A DNA stretch of 64,000 nt from a virus. Numbering within the stretch: position 1 is the first letter of the stretch; the number at the start of each line of letters is the position of its first letter. The notes under the pieces were generated by a model. It had not been told where the DNA came from, made no database searches, and saw only the letters and a list, made by a program, of their open reading frames with translations. Shown here in pieces: positions 5,970 through 12,067 of this stretch. Position numbers and translations under genes: made by a program. The stretch covers positions 1 to 64,000 of IMG/VR virus record IMGVR_UViG_3300044714_000052; one strand, 5' to 3'.

Positions 5970-6217
5970 AGTGCCTTCTGAAGTTGCACATTGAGCAGCG
6001 TTCGCGTAGCCCGCGCCAAATCCTCGATCAGCCAGTACCAGCGCGTGTATGCCGCCAACGTCGGCTTGCGCTCGCCGCCTTCCCAGCTATAGAGCGCCGT
6101 CACAGTGCAGCCGGCGAGGCGCGCGAAGACCTTTGCTGGCATCCGCGTAGCGTGGCGCAGCGCGCGCATCATCGCCCGTTCCTCGGGCGACAGCTCGACC
6201 AGGACGCCCGCGATCAT
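5966..6217 (-). CDS. HTH DNA-binding protein (83 aa)
   Basis: Starts MIAGVLVELSPEERAMMRAL, at an ATG overlapping the upstream stop. An HTH follows in RMPAKVFARLAGCTVTALYS and WEGGERKPTLAAY, resembling phage XRE or YdaS-like domains. It is coupled to the PP-loop gene and may be a local regulator. Confidence 0.6.
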   Translation of the reverse strand: MIAGVLVELSPEERAMMRALRHATRMPAKVFARLAGCTVTALYSWEGGERKPTLAAYTRWYWLIEDLARATRTLLNVQLQKAL

Positions 6218-6402
6218 TCGCACGGCGGAGGCTCCGGGAGTGGCATCCAGTGTGTAGGACGGCGTACATCGCCTGGGAAACTGTTTTGCAATAATTGCCA
6301 ACCAAATCCCGTCTCAATCAGGCCGGTCCCAAAGTTTCCGTAGTAAAACAGCATCCGAGTATCATCTTTTGGCGCCGTCTTAATCGGCTTCCACTCACTC
6401 AT
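6214..6402 (-). CDS. DUF551-type protein (62 aa)
   Basis: Residues 1-20 are MSEWKPIKTAPKDDTRMLFY and the end is PTHWMPLPEPPPCE. These are the two signature blocks of DUF551 (W-x-P-I-x-T-A-P-K-D ... T-H-W-M-P-L-P-E-P-P). The family is common in phages and its function is unknown. A related domain is in the 152-aa protein at 14490. Confidence 0.8.
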   Translation of the reverse strand: MSEWKPIKTAPKDDTRMLFYYGNFGTGLIETGFGWQLLQNSFPGDVRRPTHWMPLPEPPPCE

Positions 6403-6944
6403 CGTCGCCACCTCCACTTGAGCGCGTCGCGCAGTTCCGGGTGCATCTGCCCGGCCTTCTGGTGGCACAGCTTCATGTGTTCGGGGCAGAACGAGGCTCC
6501 GACGACCGCGACCTTCTCATCGCAGTAATGCCAGCCGCCCGCCCGCACGTCGCCATGAATGAACCGGCATCCTTGCGGCACCGGGTACGCGGCTAGGCGC
6601 TCATCCATCGTCGATCTCGCGCCCCTGGAAGGATGCCCTCTGTACGTGGATAGGCGGTTGAGTCTGCCGATCAGCGCATTCCTCGTGCAGCCGATTCGCT
6701 CGGCGGCTTTTCTGAGAGTTTCGCCGGCATGAGCGGACTCCAAAGCCTCCGTGGTGCGCGCAGGGTCATCGAGCCAGAATGGCGAGTTATGCGCTGGCCG
6801 ATGAACGCGAAGCTCGCTAGCCTTTGATGTCACTGCAATAACAGTGCGGCCGACAACGCACGCTATGGCCTCTCTGGAGACTCCCGGTATTGGCCAGAGC
6901 CGCATCAGGTCGTGTTCTTGGCGCTCGGTCCAGGGCATTCCCAT
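6399..6944 (-). CDS. GcrA-family transcription regulator with extra N-terminal HTH (181 aa)
   Basis: The TGATG overlap sets the start (MGMPWTERQEHDLMRLW). GcrA proteins bind sigma70 RNA polymerase and act at CcrM-methylated GANTC promoters in alphaproteobacteria. Here a first GcrA-like HTH occupies residues 4-45. A second follows near 75-105 (AERIGCTRNALIGRLNRLS), which is the canonical form. The C-terminus has the GcrA Cys/His block (CRFIHGDVRAGGWHYC, then FCPEHMKLC). It lies mid-operon, so the phage may steer host cell-cycle promoters or its own. Confidence 0.8.
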   Translation of the reverse strand: MGMPWTERQEHDLMRLWPIPGVSREAIACVVGRTVIAVTSKASELRVHRPAHNSPFWLDDPARTTEALESAHAGETLRKAAERIGCTRNALIGRLNRLSTYRGHPSRGARSTMDERLAAYPVPQGCRFIHGDVRAGGWHYCDEKVAVVGASFCPEHMKLCHQKAGQMHPELRDALKWRWRR

Positions 6945-7198
6945 CACACCGACTCCCGATTCGCATCTGCGGAAAGGGAGCGCATGAATGCCTCGCGCTG
7001 CCCGTAAGCAATCCGCACCGCCCCGCCGCAGGAACAGCAGGCCGGGGTGCCGGTGTTCGCTCCTGGGCAAGCTGCATACGGCTCCTCTACCCAGCACGGC
7101 TGTCCGCGCGTGCACTCGGCCGGCCGATTGGCCTCCCGCAGCGGCCGGAACCGCACGATTGCAGCCTCGTGGTCGTGGCGTTTGCTCTTCAGCATCAT
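6944..7198 (-). CDS. Cys-rich small protein (84 aa)
   Basis: ATGATG start overlaps the upstream stop. Central Cys pattern: ECTRGQPCW, YAACPGANTGTPACCSCGG. This looks like a compact zinc-binding knuckle. Coupled by TGATG to the GcrA-like gene. Function unknown. Confidence 0.55.
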   Translation of the reverse strand: MMLKSKRHDHEAAIVRFRPLREANRPAECTRGQPCWVEEPYAACPGANTGTPACCSCGGAVRIAYGQREAFMRSLSADANRESV

Positions 7199-7449
7199 TG
7201 GTCCTCCGAATCGCCAATAAAGATGCGTCTCCGCATGCTGCCGATGTCGGCTAGGACTGACCCGGTGGTTTTATCGGCAGATACGATCCGATATCCGCAT
7301 TCGACCAACTCGTGGACGACCGGCATCGCCCGCATCTCGCGGAAATACTCGCAGCGCTCGGCACGCAGCCGCCGCGCAAGGTCATCCGCGTCCTCGATGT
7401 CGGCAGTGCAGCCTGCGATCAGCCGTTCGTACTCGTCTCGCGTCCTCAT
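7195..7449 (-). CDS. Hypothetical helical protein (84 aa)
   Basis: GGGAG precedes ATG. N-terminal helices (MRTRDEYERLIAGCTADIED) are followed by a beta-rich tail (ECGYRIVSADKTTGSVLADI). No family recognised. Confidence 0.55.
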   Translation of the reverse strand: MRTRDEYERLIAGCTADIEDADDLARRLRAERCEYFREMRAMPVVHELVECGYRIVSADKTTGSVLADIGSMRRRIFIGDSEDQ

Positions 7450-7461
7450 GGGTGGGGCTCC

Positions 7462-7671
7462 CTACAGCAGTGCGATTTGTTTGGGCTTCTCATAGACAGC
7501 TTGAGTGCCGCCTTTAGCAACGCACGTCATGACCTGCACAATGAGCGCGCCGGATGCGAAGTCACGCTCGCAGTCGAGATCGGCGAATTTCCCGCAAGCC
7601 CGGCAGCGGCAGGGTACCTGCCGGGTCTCTGGATCGGGCTCGCCGCATCCCATGTCCCAAGGACAAGCCAT
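7462..7671 (-). CDS. Zinc-ribbon-like protein (69 aa)
   Basis: TAATG overlap with the DUF1064 gene sets the start. The N-terminal half has six Cys (MACPWDMGC, VPCRCRACGKFADLDC), enough for one or two zinc sites. The C-terminus is hydrophobic and basic. Function unknown. Confidence 0.55.
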   Translation of the reverse strand: MACPWDMGCGEPDPETRQVPCRCRACGKFADLDCERDFASGALIVQVMTCVAKGGTQAVYEKPKQIALL

Positions 7672-8075
7672 TACGCTGGCCTCCCCGCTGAACGCCCGCT
7701 CTTGTTCTTCCGTATCCGCGCCGCGCCAGTGATCTTGACAATTACGCCGCAGCAAGCCTCCACAAGGGCAATGCGCAGCCGGGCGATGTCGGTCTGATAA
7801 GACTTGAAGTCCTCAACCACATCGCGGCCATTCTCGCGATAGACAAAATCGGCGGTGAACTTCACCTCGCGGCCATTCGGGAAACCCTCACTGCGGATCA
7901 GGATCGGCTTGCCACCAACGCACAGCGGAAACTTCACCTGACGCCGCAGCTCGGATATCTCGCCGGCCCGCACCAGCAATTGCAGCTCGTGCCATCGGCG
8001 CAATTCGCCCTTGCTGTCAAACACGATGCCGGTGAACTCGTCAGTTCGATCAGCCACCGAAGCGCGCTTGATCAC
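7671..8075 (-). CDS. DUF1064 PD-(D/E)XK-like nuclease (134 aa)
   Basis: GTG start overlaps the GapR-like gene stop. IVFDSKGELRRWHELQLLV is the conserved FDSKxExxR block of DUF1064. KFTADFVYRENGRDVVEDFK supplies the D...E-x-K nuclease core (TADF, VVEDFK). DUF1064 proteins are endonuclease VII/Holliday-resolvase-like phage proteins; a role in resolving replication intermediates is likely. Confidence 0.75.
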   Translation of the reverse strand: MIKRASVADRTDEFTGIVFDSKGELRRWHELQLLVRAGEISELRRQVKFPLCVGGKPILIRSEGFPNGREVKFTADFVYRENGRDVVEDFKSYQTDIARLRIALVEACCGVIVKITGAARIRKNKSGRSAGRPA

Positions 8076-8377
8076 GCCGCCGCGACCTCTTCGCCGAATT
8101 CCTGCTTGATCGCGGCACGGCCGAGCGGTGTGTCCGCCAGTTGCGTGAGCGCATTGCGGTACGTGTCGAGTATGTCCTGCTCTTCCCGCACATCGTCGGC
8201 ATCACGTTTGCGCTCGGCGATCAGCTTGCGTAGGACTTTGGTGTCCAGCCCTAAGGCCTTGGCCTCCGCAAAAATCTCTTTTACGTCGGCGGAGAGCGCA
8301 GCCTTCTCTTCATTCATACGCTCGATCCGAGCCACAAACTCTTTGAGACGGGCGGCCGGTATCGGTATCGGCATCAT
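8072..8377 (-). CDS. GapR-like DUF2312 nucleoid protein (101 aa)
   Basis: LKEFVARIERMNEEKAALSA, DVKEIFAEAKALGLDTKVLR and LIAERKRDADDVREEQDILD match the DUF2312 core almost throughout. GapR of Caulobacter binds overtwisted, AT-rich DNA and helps replication and chromosome organisation. This copy is slightly longer, with an N-terminal MMPIPIPAAR and an acidic tail. GGGAGG is well spaced from ATGATG. It begins a run of coupled leftward genes, so it is probably expressed early and may assist phage replication or compete with host GapR. Confidence 0.85.
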   Translation of the reverse strand: MMPIPIPAARLKEFVARIERMNEEKAALSADVKEIFAEAKALGLDTKVLRKLIAERKRDADDVREEQDILDTYRNALTQLADTPLGRAAIKQEFGEEVAAA

Positions 8378-8391
8378 GTGGGGAACCTCCC

Positions 8392-8412
8392 GTTAACCAG
8401 TTAACCGTTAAG
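8392..8412. promoter_or_regulatory. GTTAAC direct repeats before the GapR-like gene
   Basis: GTTAAC at 8392 and 8400, then a partial GTTAAG at 8407, give three half-sites 7-8 bp apart, about 15-35 bp before the GapR-like start. They look like an operator array. No good -10/-35 pair was found beside them. Confidence 0.35.
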
Positions 8413-8528
8413 GGTTTGTTACAACTTTACCGATTGACATTCGGTACGAAGTGTGCAGAGTAAAGAGCGTAACTTAATCGTCGGGAACTCAACGGGATGC
8501 GCACAGACGCATGCGGCCGATTCGCTGA

Positions 8529-8696
8529 TCATTGCCTGGCCTCTTTAGCGACCGCGCGGTCGTACATGGCCCACAGGAAGTCGATGTCGGCGTGCAGACG
8601 GTGAATCTCGTCCCACAGCACGACCAACCGGCGCCGCAGCGCGACACTGCCGCCGTTGCGGGCCACGCGGCCTTGATCGGAGGCGATGGTCGTCAC
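8529..8696 (-). CDS. Small helical protein (55 aa)
   Basis: GTG start overlaps the upstream TGA (GTGA). Product: MTTIASDQGRVARNGG, then an amphipathic helix (RRRLVVLWDEIHRLHADIDF). Its stop overlaps another ATG whose 37-aa frame runs into the control region and is not called. Function unknown. Confidence 0.5.
   Translation of the reverse strand: MTTIASDQGRVARNGGSVALRRRLVVLWDEIHRLHADIDFLWAMYDRAVAKEARQ
8693..8696 (-). other. GTGA coupling junction
   Basis: Stop of the long Gly/Pro-rich frame overlaps the GTG of the 55-aa gene. This supports both reading frames at this point. Confidence 0.45.
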
Positions 8697-9256
8697 GGCT
8701 TCCCCGCGCCGCTGCCGGTGTGTGTTTCAGCCGGCGCGTTCAATCGGGCATGCAACGATTGCCGGCGCGCGAGGATGGCAAAGATCACGAGGAGCGCTGC
8801 CATGATGATGCAGCCGTTCGGCTCGCTTACCGCAGCGCCCGGCATGCCCGGCACACTGGACCCGCAGTCGGAGATGCAGCCCGATGTCCCGGTCAGGCTC
8901 GGCGGCGTGTTGAGGAAAGATGGTGAGCCGGCAAACGCGGACGGGATCAGCTCGGCGCCGATGCCCGATGGCAGCCCGGCCCCGTATCCGAGCCCGCTGC
9001 CGCCCGAGTCGAACCCACCGTATCCCCCGATGTCGCTCGGCGGCGCTATCGCGGCGACTGGTCCGGGCGCGATGAATGGGTGCCAGACCCACGCGAGCGG
9101 CGGGATGGCGAGAACCGGCGGGACAGAGCAAGTCCAAACCCAACGTCCAAGATGATGATGTCGAGCCAGAAGGCCGCGGCCATGACGATGAAAATGATGT
9201 CGAGCCAGTGGCGCATGCGAGGTAATCCACTTCCAGCAGTTGCTCAGCGGGGTCAT
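8693..9256 (-). CDS. Putative membrane protein, Gly/Pro-rich (187 aa)
   Basis: The ATG overlaps the HTH gene stop and the TGA overlaps the next GTG. The C-terminal part has a membrane segment (CIIMAALLVIFAILARRQS) after a Gly/Ser-rich stretch (GGYGGFDSGGSGLGYG). The first 40 residues (His/Arg-rich) look unlike the rest, and a better hydrophobic product is encoded in another frame there. The N-terminus may therefore be wrong or frameshifted. Confidence 0.4.
   Translation of the reverse strand: MTPLSNCWKWITSHAPLARHHFHRHGRGLLARHHHLGRWVWTCSVPPVLAIPPLAWVWHPFIAPGPVAAIAPPSDIGGYGGFDSGGSGLGYGAGLPSGIGAELIPSAFAGSPSFLNTPPSLTGTSGCISDCGSSVPGMPGAAVSEPNGCIIMAALLVIFAILARRQSLHARLNAPAETHTGSGAGKP
9046..9216 (-). 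CDS. Alternative-frame membrane peptide (56 aa)
   Basis: ATG frame overlapping the 187-aa gene: MRHWLDIIFIVMAAAFWLDI then IILDVGFGLALSRR, a convincing membrane helix, followed by a low-quality Arg/Ser tail. It is either a nested gene or the true N-terminus of the 187-aa protein before a frameshift near 9130. Confidence 0.3.
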   Translation of the reverse strand: MRHWLDIIFIVMAAAFWLDIIILDVGFGLALSRRFSPSRRSRGSGTHSSRPDQSPR

Positions 9257-9450
9257 TCGGCGGCTCGCTGCTCGGCCGCCTCAACGACCTGGCTAAGCGT
9301 AATAACTTGTGAATGCAGCGGTTCAGTCTCACCGCCAATCCAACGGTAGTAGGTTGACAATCCGATCCCGAGCCGCCGGGCGATATCTCGGGTCGATAAG
9401 CCCGCGAGGCGTGCCCGCTGGTCGAGGTCGAGGAAGGAGGGCAAATCCAT
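9253..9450 (-). CDS. HTH regulator (65 aa), start of the early leftward unit
   Basis: Residues 15-45 (RLAGLSTRDIARRLGIGLST, YYRWIGGETEPL) form an HTH of the XRE/transposase-like type. ATG at 9450 is only a few bases past the inferred -10 region. The gene sits beside a perfect operator and faces the gene at 9539, so it is a candidate Cro- or repressor-type switch protein. Confidence 0.65.
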   Translation of the reverse strand: MDLPSFLDLDQRARLAGLSTRDIARRLGIGLSTYYRWIGGETEPLHSQVITLSQVVEAAEQRAAE

Positions 9451-9456
9451 GCCCTT

Positions 9457-9485
9457 AATTTTTCCCAACGTTGGGAACTTGTCAA
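9457..9485 (-). promoter_or_regulatory. Leftward early promoter containing an operator
   Basis: Minus-strand TTGACA (9485 to 9480), 17-bp spacer, then AT-rich AAAATT as a weak -10. The spacer contains the whole TTCCC-N6-GGGAA palindrome, so a bound repressor would block polymerase. Confidence 0.5.
9462..9477. promoter_or_regulatory. Operator, copy 1: perfect 16-bp palindrome
   Basis: TTCCCAACGTTGGGAA. The arms and spacing (TTCCC-N6-GGGAA) recur exactly at 10299-10314 in a second, oppositely directed promoter. Confidence 0.75.
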
Positions 9486-9502
9486 GCGCCGTCATTCGGG
9501 AT

Positions 9503-9524
9503 GCGGAGGCTTTTGTTCCTCCGC
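9503..9524 (+). other. Leader hairpin upstream of the 149-aa gene
   Basis: GCGGAGG, loop CTTTTGTT, CCTCCGC. The 5' arm contains a GGAGG sequence, but it is about 30 bases before the ATG. It could regulate translation or be incidental. Confidence 0.3.
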
Positions 9525-9538
9525 TAATTTCTCAGCCG

Positions 9539-9988
9539 ATGAGCGAACGCCGACCGAGCGACGACCTTGCTGAATTACAGGGAATGATGAGGCTGACGGG
9601 CCGGACGGTTTCTGGGCTCGGGGAAGTCGCGCTGCCCCGGATTAATCCTTCGACCCTGAACAAGGCATGGAACAGGCTGGTTCAGGGGAAAGGGAAGCGA
9701 CCCATCACCCGCACGATGGAAAGCCTGCGCCGAGGGCTCCGCGACAAGGGTTATAAGGATGCGGACTGGCTCACGTCGGGAATAGATTTGCAGCTTTTAA
9801 CCATCGCCCTATCGGCGGTGGCGAAGGCCGAGGAGACAATCCGTCCTGAGACGGCCCCGGCTGCGGCGGCCATGGTAAAGCGCATCATGGACCGGCTCGC
9901 AAGCCAGCCGGAGCTATCTCACGAAACTGCCGTCGCCGTCGGTGATGCGGTCGCTGAGGAGTTGCGAATCAGTCTCCCCCGCAAGTAA
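9539..9988 (+). CDS. Putative regulatory protein (149 aa)
   Basis: Chosen start MSERRPSDDLAELQGMMRLT; the frame is open back to 9449 but upstream residues look non-coding. An N-terminal segment (RTVSGLGEVALPRINPSTLN) could be an HTH. A helical C-terminus (TAPAAAAMVKRIMDRLAS and beyond) may oligomerise. Divergent from the HTH gene across an operator, so it is a candidate repressor for both TTCCC-N6-GGGAA sites. Not assigned to a family. Confidence 0.55.
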   Translation: MSERRPSDDLAELQGMMRLTGRTVSGLGEVALPRINPSTLNKAWNRLVQGKGKRPITRTMESLRRGLRDKGYKDADWLTSGIDLQLLTIALSAVAKAEETIRPETAPAAAAMVKRIMDRLASQPELSHETAVAVGDAVAEELRISLPRK

Positions 9989-10126
9989 TTTACTCGCCGC
10001 ACCGATCAGCACTAAAGCCATCCAACGGGGCGCATCAATAGTCGCCTCCCCATTCCTTTCTCGAAGCTGAGCGGCGACGTTGTGTAACTCCCTGACTATC
10101 TCGCCATTCCCTTGCCCTGACGGCAT
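9914..10126 (-). CDS. Hypothetical protein (70 aa), convergent with the regulator
   Basis: ATG start MPSGQGNGEIVRELHNVAAQ; a TTG seven codons upstream is possible. A hydrophobic helix (PRWMALVLIGAASKLLAG) lies in the middle. It overlaps the 3' end of the + gene by 75 bp. A well-placed leftward promoter upstream supports expression. Confidence 0.45.
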   Translation of the reverse strand: MPSGQGNGEIVRELHNVAAQLRERNGEATIDAPRWMALVLIGAASKLLAGETDSQLLSDRITDGDGSFVR

Positions 10127-10177
10127 TTTTCGTTGATCCTGATACAAGGTTCAGCACCCCTTTGCCTCTTTGCCCGC

Positions 10178-10205
10178 AATATAGGCGCGTTCGGGCCATT
10201 GTCGA
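10178..10205 (-). promoter_or_regulatory. Leftward promoter for the 70-aa gene
   Basis: Minus-strand TCGACA, 16-bp spacer, TATATT. It points at the convergent small gene ending at 9914. Confidence 0.5.
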
Positions 10206-10288
10206 TAGCAAACTTCTGGACGCAAAAGGGGACGGAAACGCGCATCCAGAGACAGATTTAAAAAATTCCTAGACATACGATTTTACCG

Positions 10289-10317
10289 TTGACGGGAATT
10301 CCCGAAGATGGGAATAT
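10289..10317 (+). promoter_or_regulatory. Rightward early promoter with embedded operator
   Basis: TTGACG, 17 bp, GAATAT. The spacer and -10 are covered by the second TTCCC-N6-GGGAA operator. It should start the rightward early/accessory unit. Confidence 0.6.
10299..10314. promoter_or_regulatory. Operator, copy 2 (TTCCC-N6-GGGAA)
   Basis: TTCCCGAAGATGGGAA. Identical arms and spacing to 9462-9477, extendable to ATTCCC...GGGAAT. A second palindrome, CGGGAATTCCCG (10293-10304), overlaps it. Confidence 0.7.
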
Positions 10318-10348
10318 GTTGCCTGAAACACGATGAGGGAGCCGCCCG

Positions 10349-10414
10349 ATGTCGCAGCCGCCCGACGACACACCCGCCCCGCCGAAACCCAAGCCGTGCC
10401 CCAGGGAGGACTAA
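10349..10414 (+). CDS. Pro-rich micropeptide (21 aa)
   Basis: GGGAG precedes ATG. Encodes MSQPPDDTPAPPKPKPCPR plus two residues, ending one base before the next ATG. Short Pro-rich leader peptides of this kind open several phage operons; function unknown. Confidence 0.4.
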   Translation: MSQPPDDTPAPPKPKPCPRED

Positions 10415-10415
10415 A

Positions 10416-10601
10416 ATGTTGCGCGAGATAGCGGTGTTTATCGTAGGAGTCATTTCGGGCGCGGTGGCTGCCCTGTGGGTGGCCGATCACATGCTCACCC
10501 GCGGATCACATGCTCACCCGCGGAAGAGCTGCCGCCGTCAAAGCGGCAGCAGAACAGGCCGAGTTGCGGGGGCCCAGGCCGTGACAGACGAGATACAATA
10601 A
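10416..10601 (+). CDS. Small membrane protein with C-terminus frameshifted by a tandem duplication
   Basis: AGGGAGGA precedes ATG. Residues 1-24 (MLREIAVFIVGVISGAVAAL) form a membrane anchor. A 19-bp tandem duplication then shifts the frame. Removing one copy gives LTRGRAAAVKAAAEQAELRG before a stop, a much more natural helical tail than the present RGSHAHPRKSCRRQSGS. The protein as read may still fold as a membrane anchor. Confidence 0.6.
   Translation: MLREIAVFIVGVISGAVAALWVADHMLTRGSHAHPRKSCRRQSGSRTGRVAGAQAVTDEIQ
10485..10522 (+). repeat. 19-bp perfect tandem duplication
   Basis: Unit GATCACATGCTCACCCGCG occurs twice in direct succession. Its length is not a multiple of three, so it changes the reading frame of the 61-aa gene. 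Confidence 0.9.
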
Positions 10602-10618
10602 AGGGAGATATTGTTGTC

Positions 10619-11362
10619 ATGAACTCAACGCTGACACCCGAGATCATCGTTGAACGGATCGCGCATTTTGGCCCCTTAAAGGCCGGGGCGCATAAGCCGA
10701 ATGGCGAAGCCTGCATTATGGAAGTCGCCGCCTTTGTGGCCGGCGAGCCATGGTCGGATCATCCTGAATGCGTATGCCCGGTGCTCGGTGCGTTCCTTCG
10801 CGCTTGGAATGATGCGCTGCCGGACGATGACCGCGATCGGCTTCTGCGACCGTTAATTCCGCAGTTGCTCAATACAAAAGGCTCGGTGTCGCTAGAGAGA
10901 CGGCGGTCTTTAATGGCGGCCGACTGGTTTATTCGGACGCACACGCCGGCATGGCTGCGCCTCGCTGGGCTCACAGTGCACGCCGATGCTCTCGCGACAC
11001 TCCCGGAAATCACCGGTATGGCACAGTTCCCGTCCCTTCGCGGCCCCGTTGAAGCCGCGCGGCGAGATGCGAACGCAGCCAGGGCCGCAGCCTGGGACGC
11101 AGCCAGGGCCGCAGCCTGGGACGCAGCCGGGGACGCAACCTGGGACGCAGCCGGGGACGCAGCCAGGGACGCAGCCAGGGCCGCAACCTGGGACGCAGCC
11201 AGGGACGCAGCCAGGGCCGCAACCTGGGACGCAGCCAGGGACGCAGCCAGGGACGCAGCCAGGGCCGCAGCCTGGGACGCACTGGAACCGACTAGGAGCG
11301 AATTACAGCAATCCGCTTTGGCCCTGGTCGAGCGGATGATTGCGGCCAGCGAGCCGCAATGA
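10619..11362 (+). CDS. Two-part protein with Ala-rich tetrapeptide repeats (247 aa)
   Basis: GGGAG lies upstream of ATG. The N-terminal 150 residues form a conserved-looking domain (FGPLKAGAHKPNGEACIMEV, EPWSDHPECVCPVLGAFLRA, RRRSLMAADWFIRTHTPAWL) seen in many phage and bacterial proteins of unknown function. Residues about 155-220 are tetrapeptide repeats such as WDAA, RDAA and RAAT. A charged helix ends the protein. The repeat arm probably forms a long helix whose length can vary. Confidence 0.65.
   Translation: MNSTLTPEIIVERIAHFGPLKAGAHKPNGEACIMEVAAFVAGEPWSDHPECVCPVLGAFLRAWNDALPDDDRDRLLRPLIPQLLNTKGSVSLERRRSLMAADWFIRTHTPAWLRLAGLTVHADALATLPEITGMAQFPSLRGPVEAARRDANAARAAAWDAARAAAWDAAGDATWDAAGDAARDAARAATWDAARDAARAATWDAARDAARDAARAAAWDALEPTRSELQQSALALVERMIAASEPQ
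11073..11280 (+). repeat. 12-bp tandem repeat array inside the Ala-rich protein
   Basis: About 17 imperfect copies of a 12-bp unit (variants of GACGCAGCCAGG and GCCGCAGCCTGG). The unit is a multiple of three, so copy-number change keeps the frame. The repeat leaves other frames open on both strands, producing false long frames. Confidence 0.85.
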
Positions 11363-11559
11363 GCGCCGTAATGGCCGCGCCCGAATGCGACATCGCCGAC
11401 ATCGAGTGCCGCACGATCCTGCTGGCGCGCGACCTCGACGACTGGACGGACAGCAGCATCGGGAATGTGATGCGGCCGCATCTGCCGGAGTTGCGGGCGT
11501 ACAGCGAGCGGCTGGCGGCGATCATCGGCGCGGCTGAGACATTGGTGAAGGAGAGATGA
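11359..11559 (+). CDS. Hypothetical protein (66 aa)
   Basis: ATGA overlap with the upstream gene. Product MSAVMAAPECDIADIECRTI is helical and acidic and ends AAETLVKER. No family recognised; part of a coupled train of small genes. Confidence 0.55.
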   Translation: MSAVMAAPECDIADIECRTILLARDLDDWTDSSIGNVMRPHLPELRAYSERLAAIIGAAETLVKER

Positions 11560-11750
11560 TGATGAACCCGACCATCCGCGCTGTCTCGCACGAAAACCGG
11601 CGCCGGCACGCGTCTGCTTTGCGTCCGATCGCGCTGCCGCAACAGGGCGAGGCTGAGAAGCCTTTCATGGTTCCGGCAGGTTCGGAGCGCTGCGGATTGC
11701 CGGACGCGCTCACTGTACCGCTGTCGGAGATGGCGGAGGTGCGGCTGTGA
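11556..11750 (+). CDS. Hypothetical protein (64 aa)
   Basis: GGAGAG before ATGATG, overlapping the previous stop. Basic N-terminus (SHENRRRHASALRPIALPQQ). No function recognised. Confidence 0.5.
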   Translation: MMMNPTIRAVSHENRRRHASALRPIALPQQGEAEKPFMVPAGSERCGLPDALTVPLSEMAEVRL

Positions 11751-12067
11751 GCGAGAAATGGACGGCCGGTCCGTGGCGCCTACGGAGATCGACCCCATCA
11801 GAGGGGGTGGATGTTTATTGGCTTCTCGCCGGCGACAGTGATCTGGGGTCGATGTGCGGTGGGTATCCGTACCATGAGTGCCGCGCCAACGCGGTCCTGG
11901 CCGCGGCGGCGCCTGAGCTTTACAGAGCACTGGATGATGCTCGGGTGGCCCTGGAGGAAGCGGCCAAGGTTCTCGCGCGGCATTCCCCATCGCTGGCGAA
12001 CAATATCGTCAACCAATGTGCCATACGATGCGCGGATATGCTTGCCAAGGCGCGGGGTGAGCCATGA
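11747..12067 (+). CDS. Phage-type accessory protein (106 aa)
   Basis: GTG start overlapping the previous TGA. The segments KWTAGPWRL and CRANAVLAAAAPELYRALDD match a widespread phage small-protein family (T-x-G-P-W ... A-N-A-x-L-x-A-A-A-P-E-L-Y). Function unknown. Confidence 0.6.
   Translation: MSEKWTAGPWRLRRSTPSEGVDVYWLLAGDSDLGSMCGGYPYHECRANAVLAAAAPELYRALDDARVALEEAAKVLARHSPSLANNIVNQCAIRCADMLAKARGEP

Noticed and set aside
8532-9155. 207-aa + strand frame with Pro/Gly-rich product
   Set aside because: The minus frames over the same DNA are coupled at both ends to neighbours; the + frame lacks a ribosome-binding site and context.
10986-11362. Long Pro/Gly/Gln and Arg/Pro/Leu repeat frames on both strands
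   Set aside because: They are shadows of the 12-bp repeat; only the Ala-rich frame joins a conserved domain and has a ribosome-binding site.
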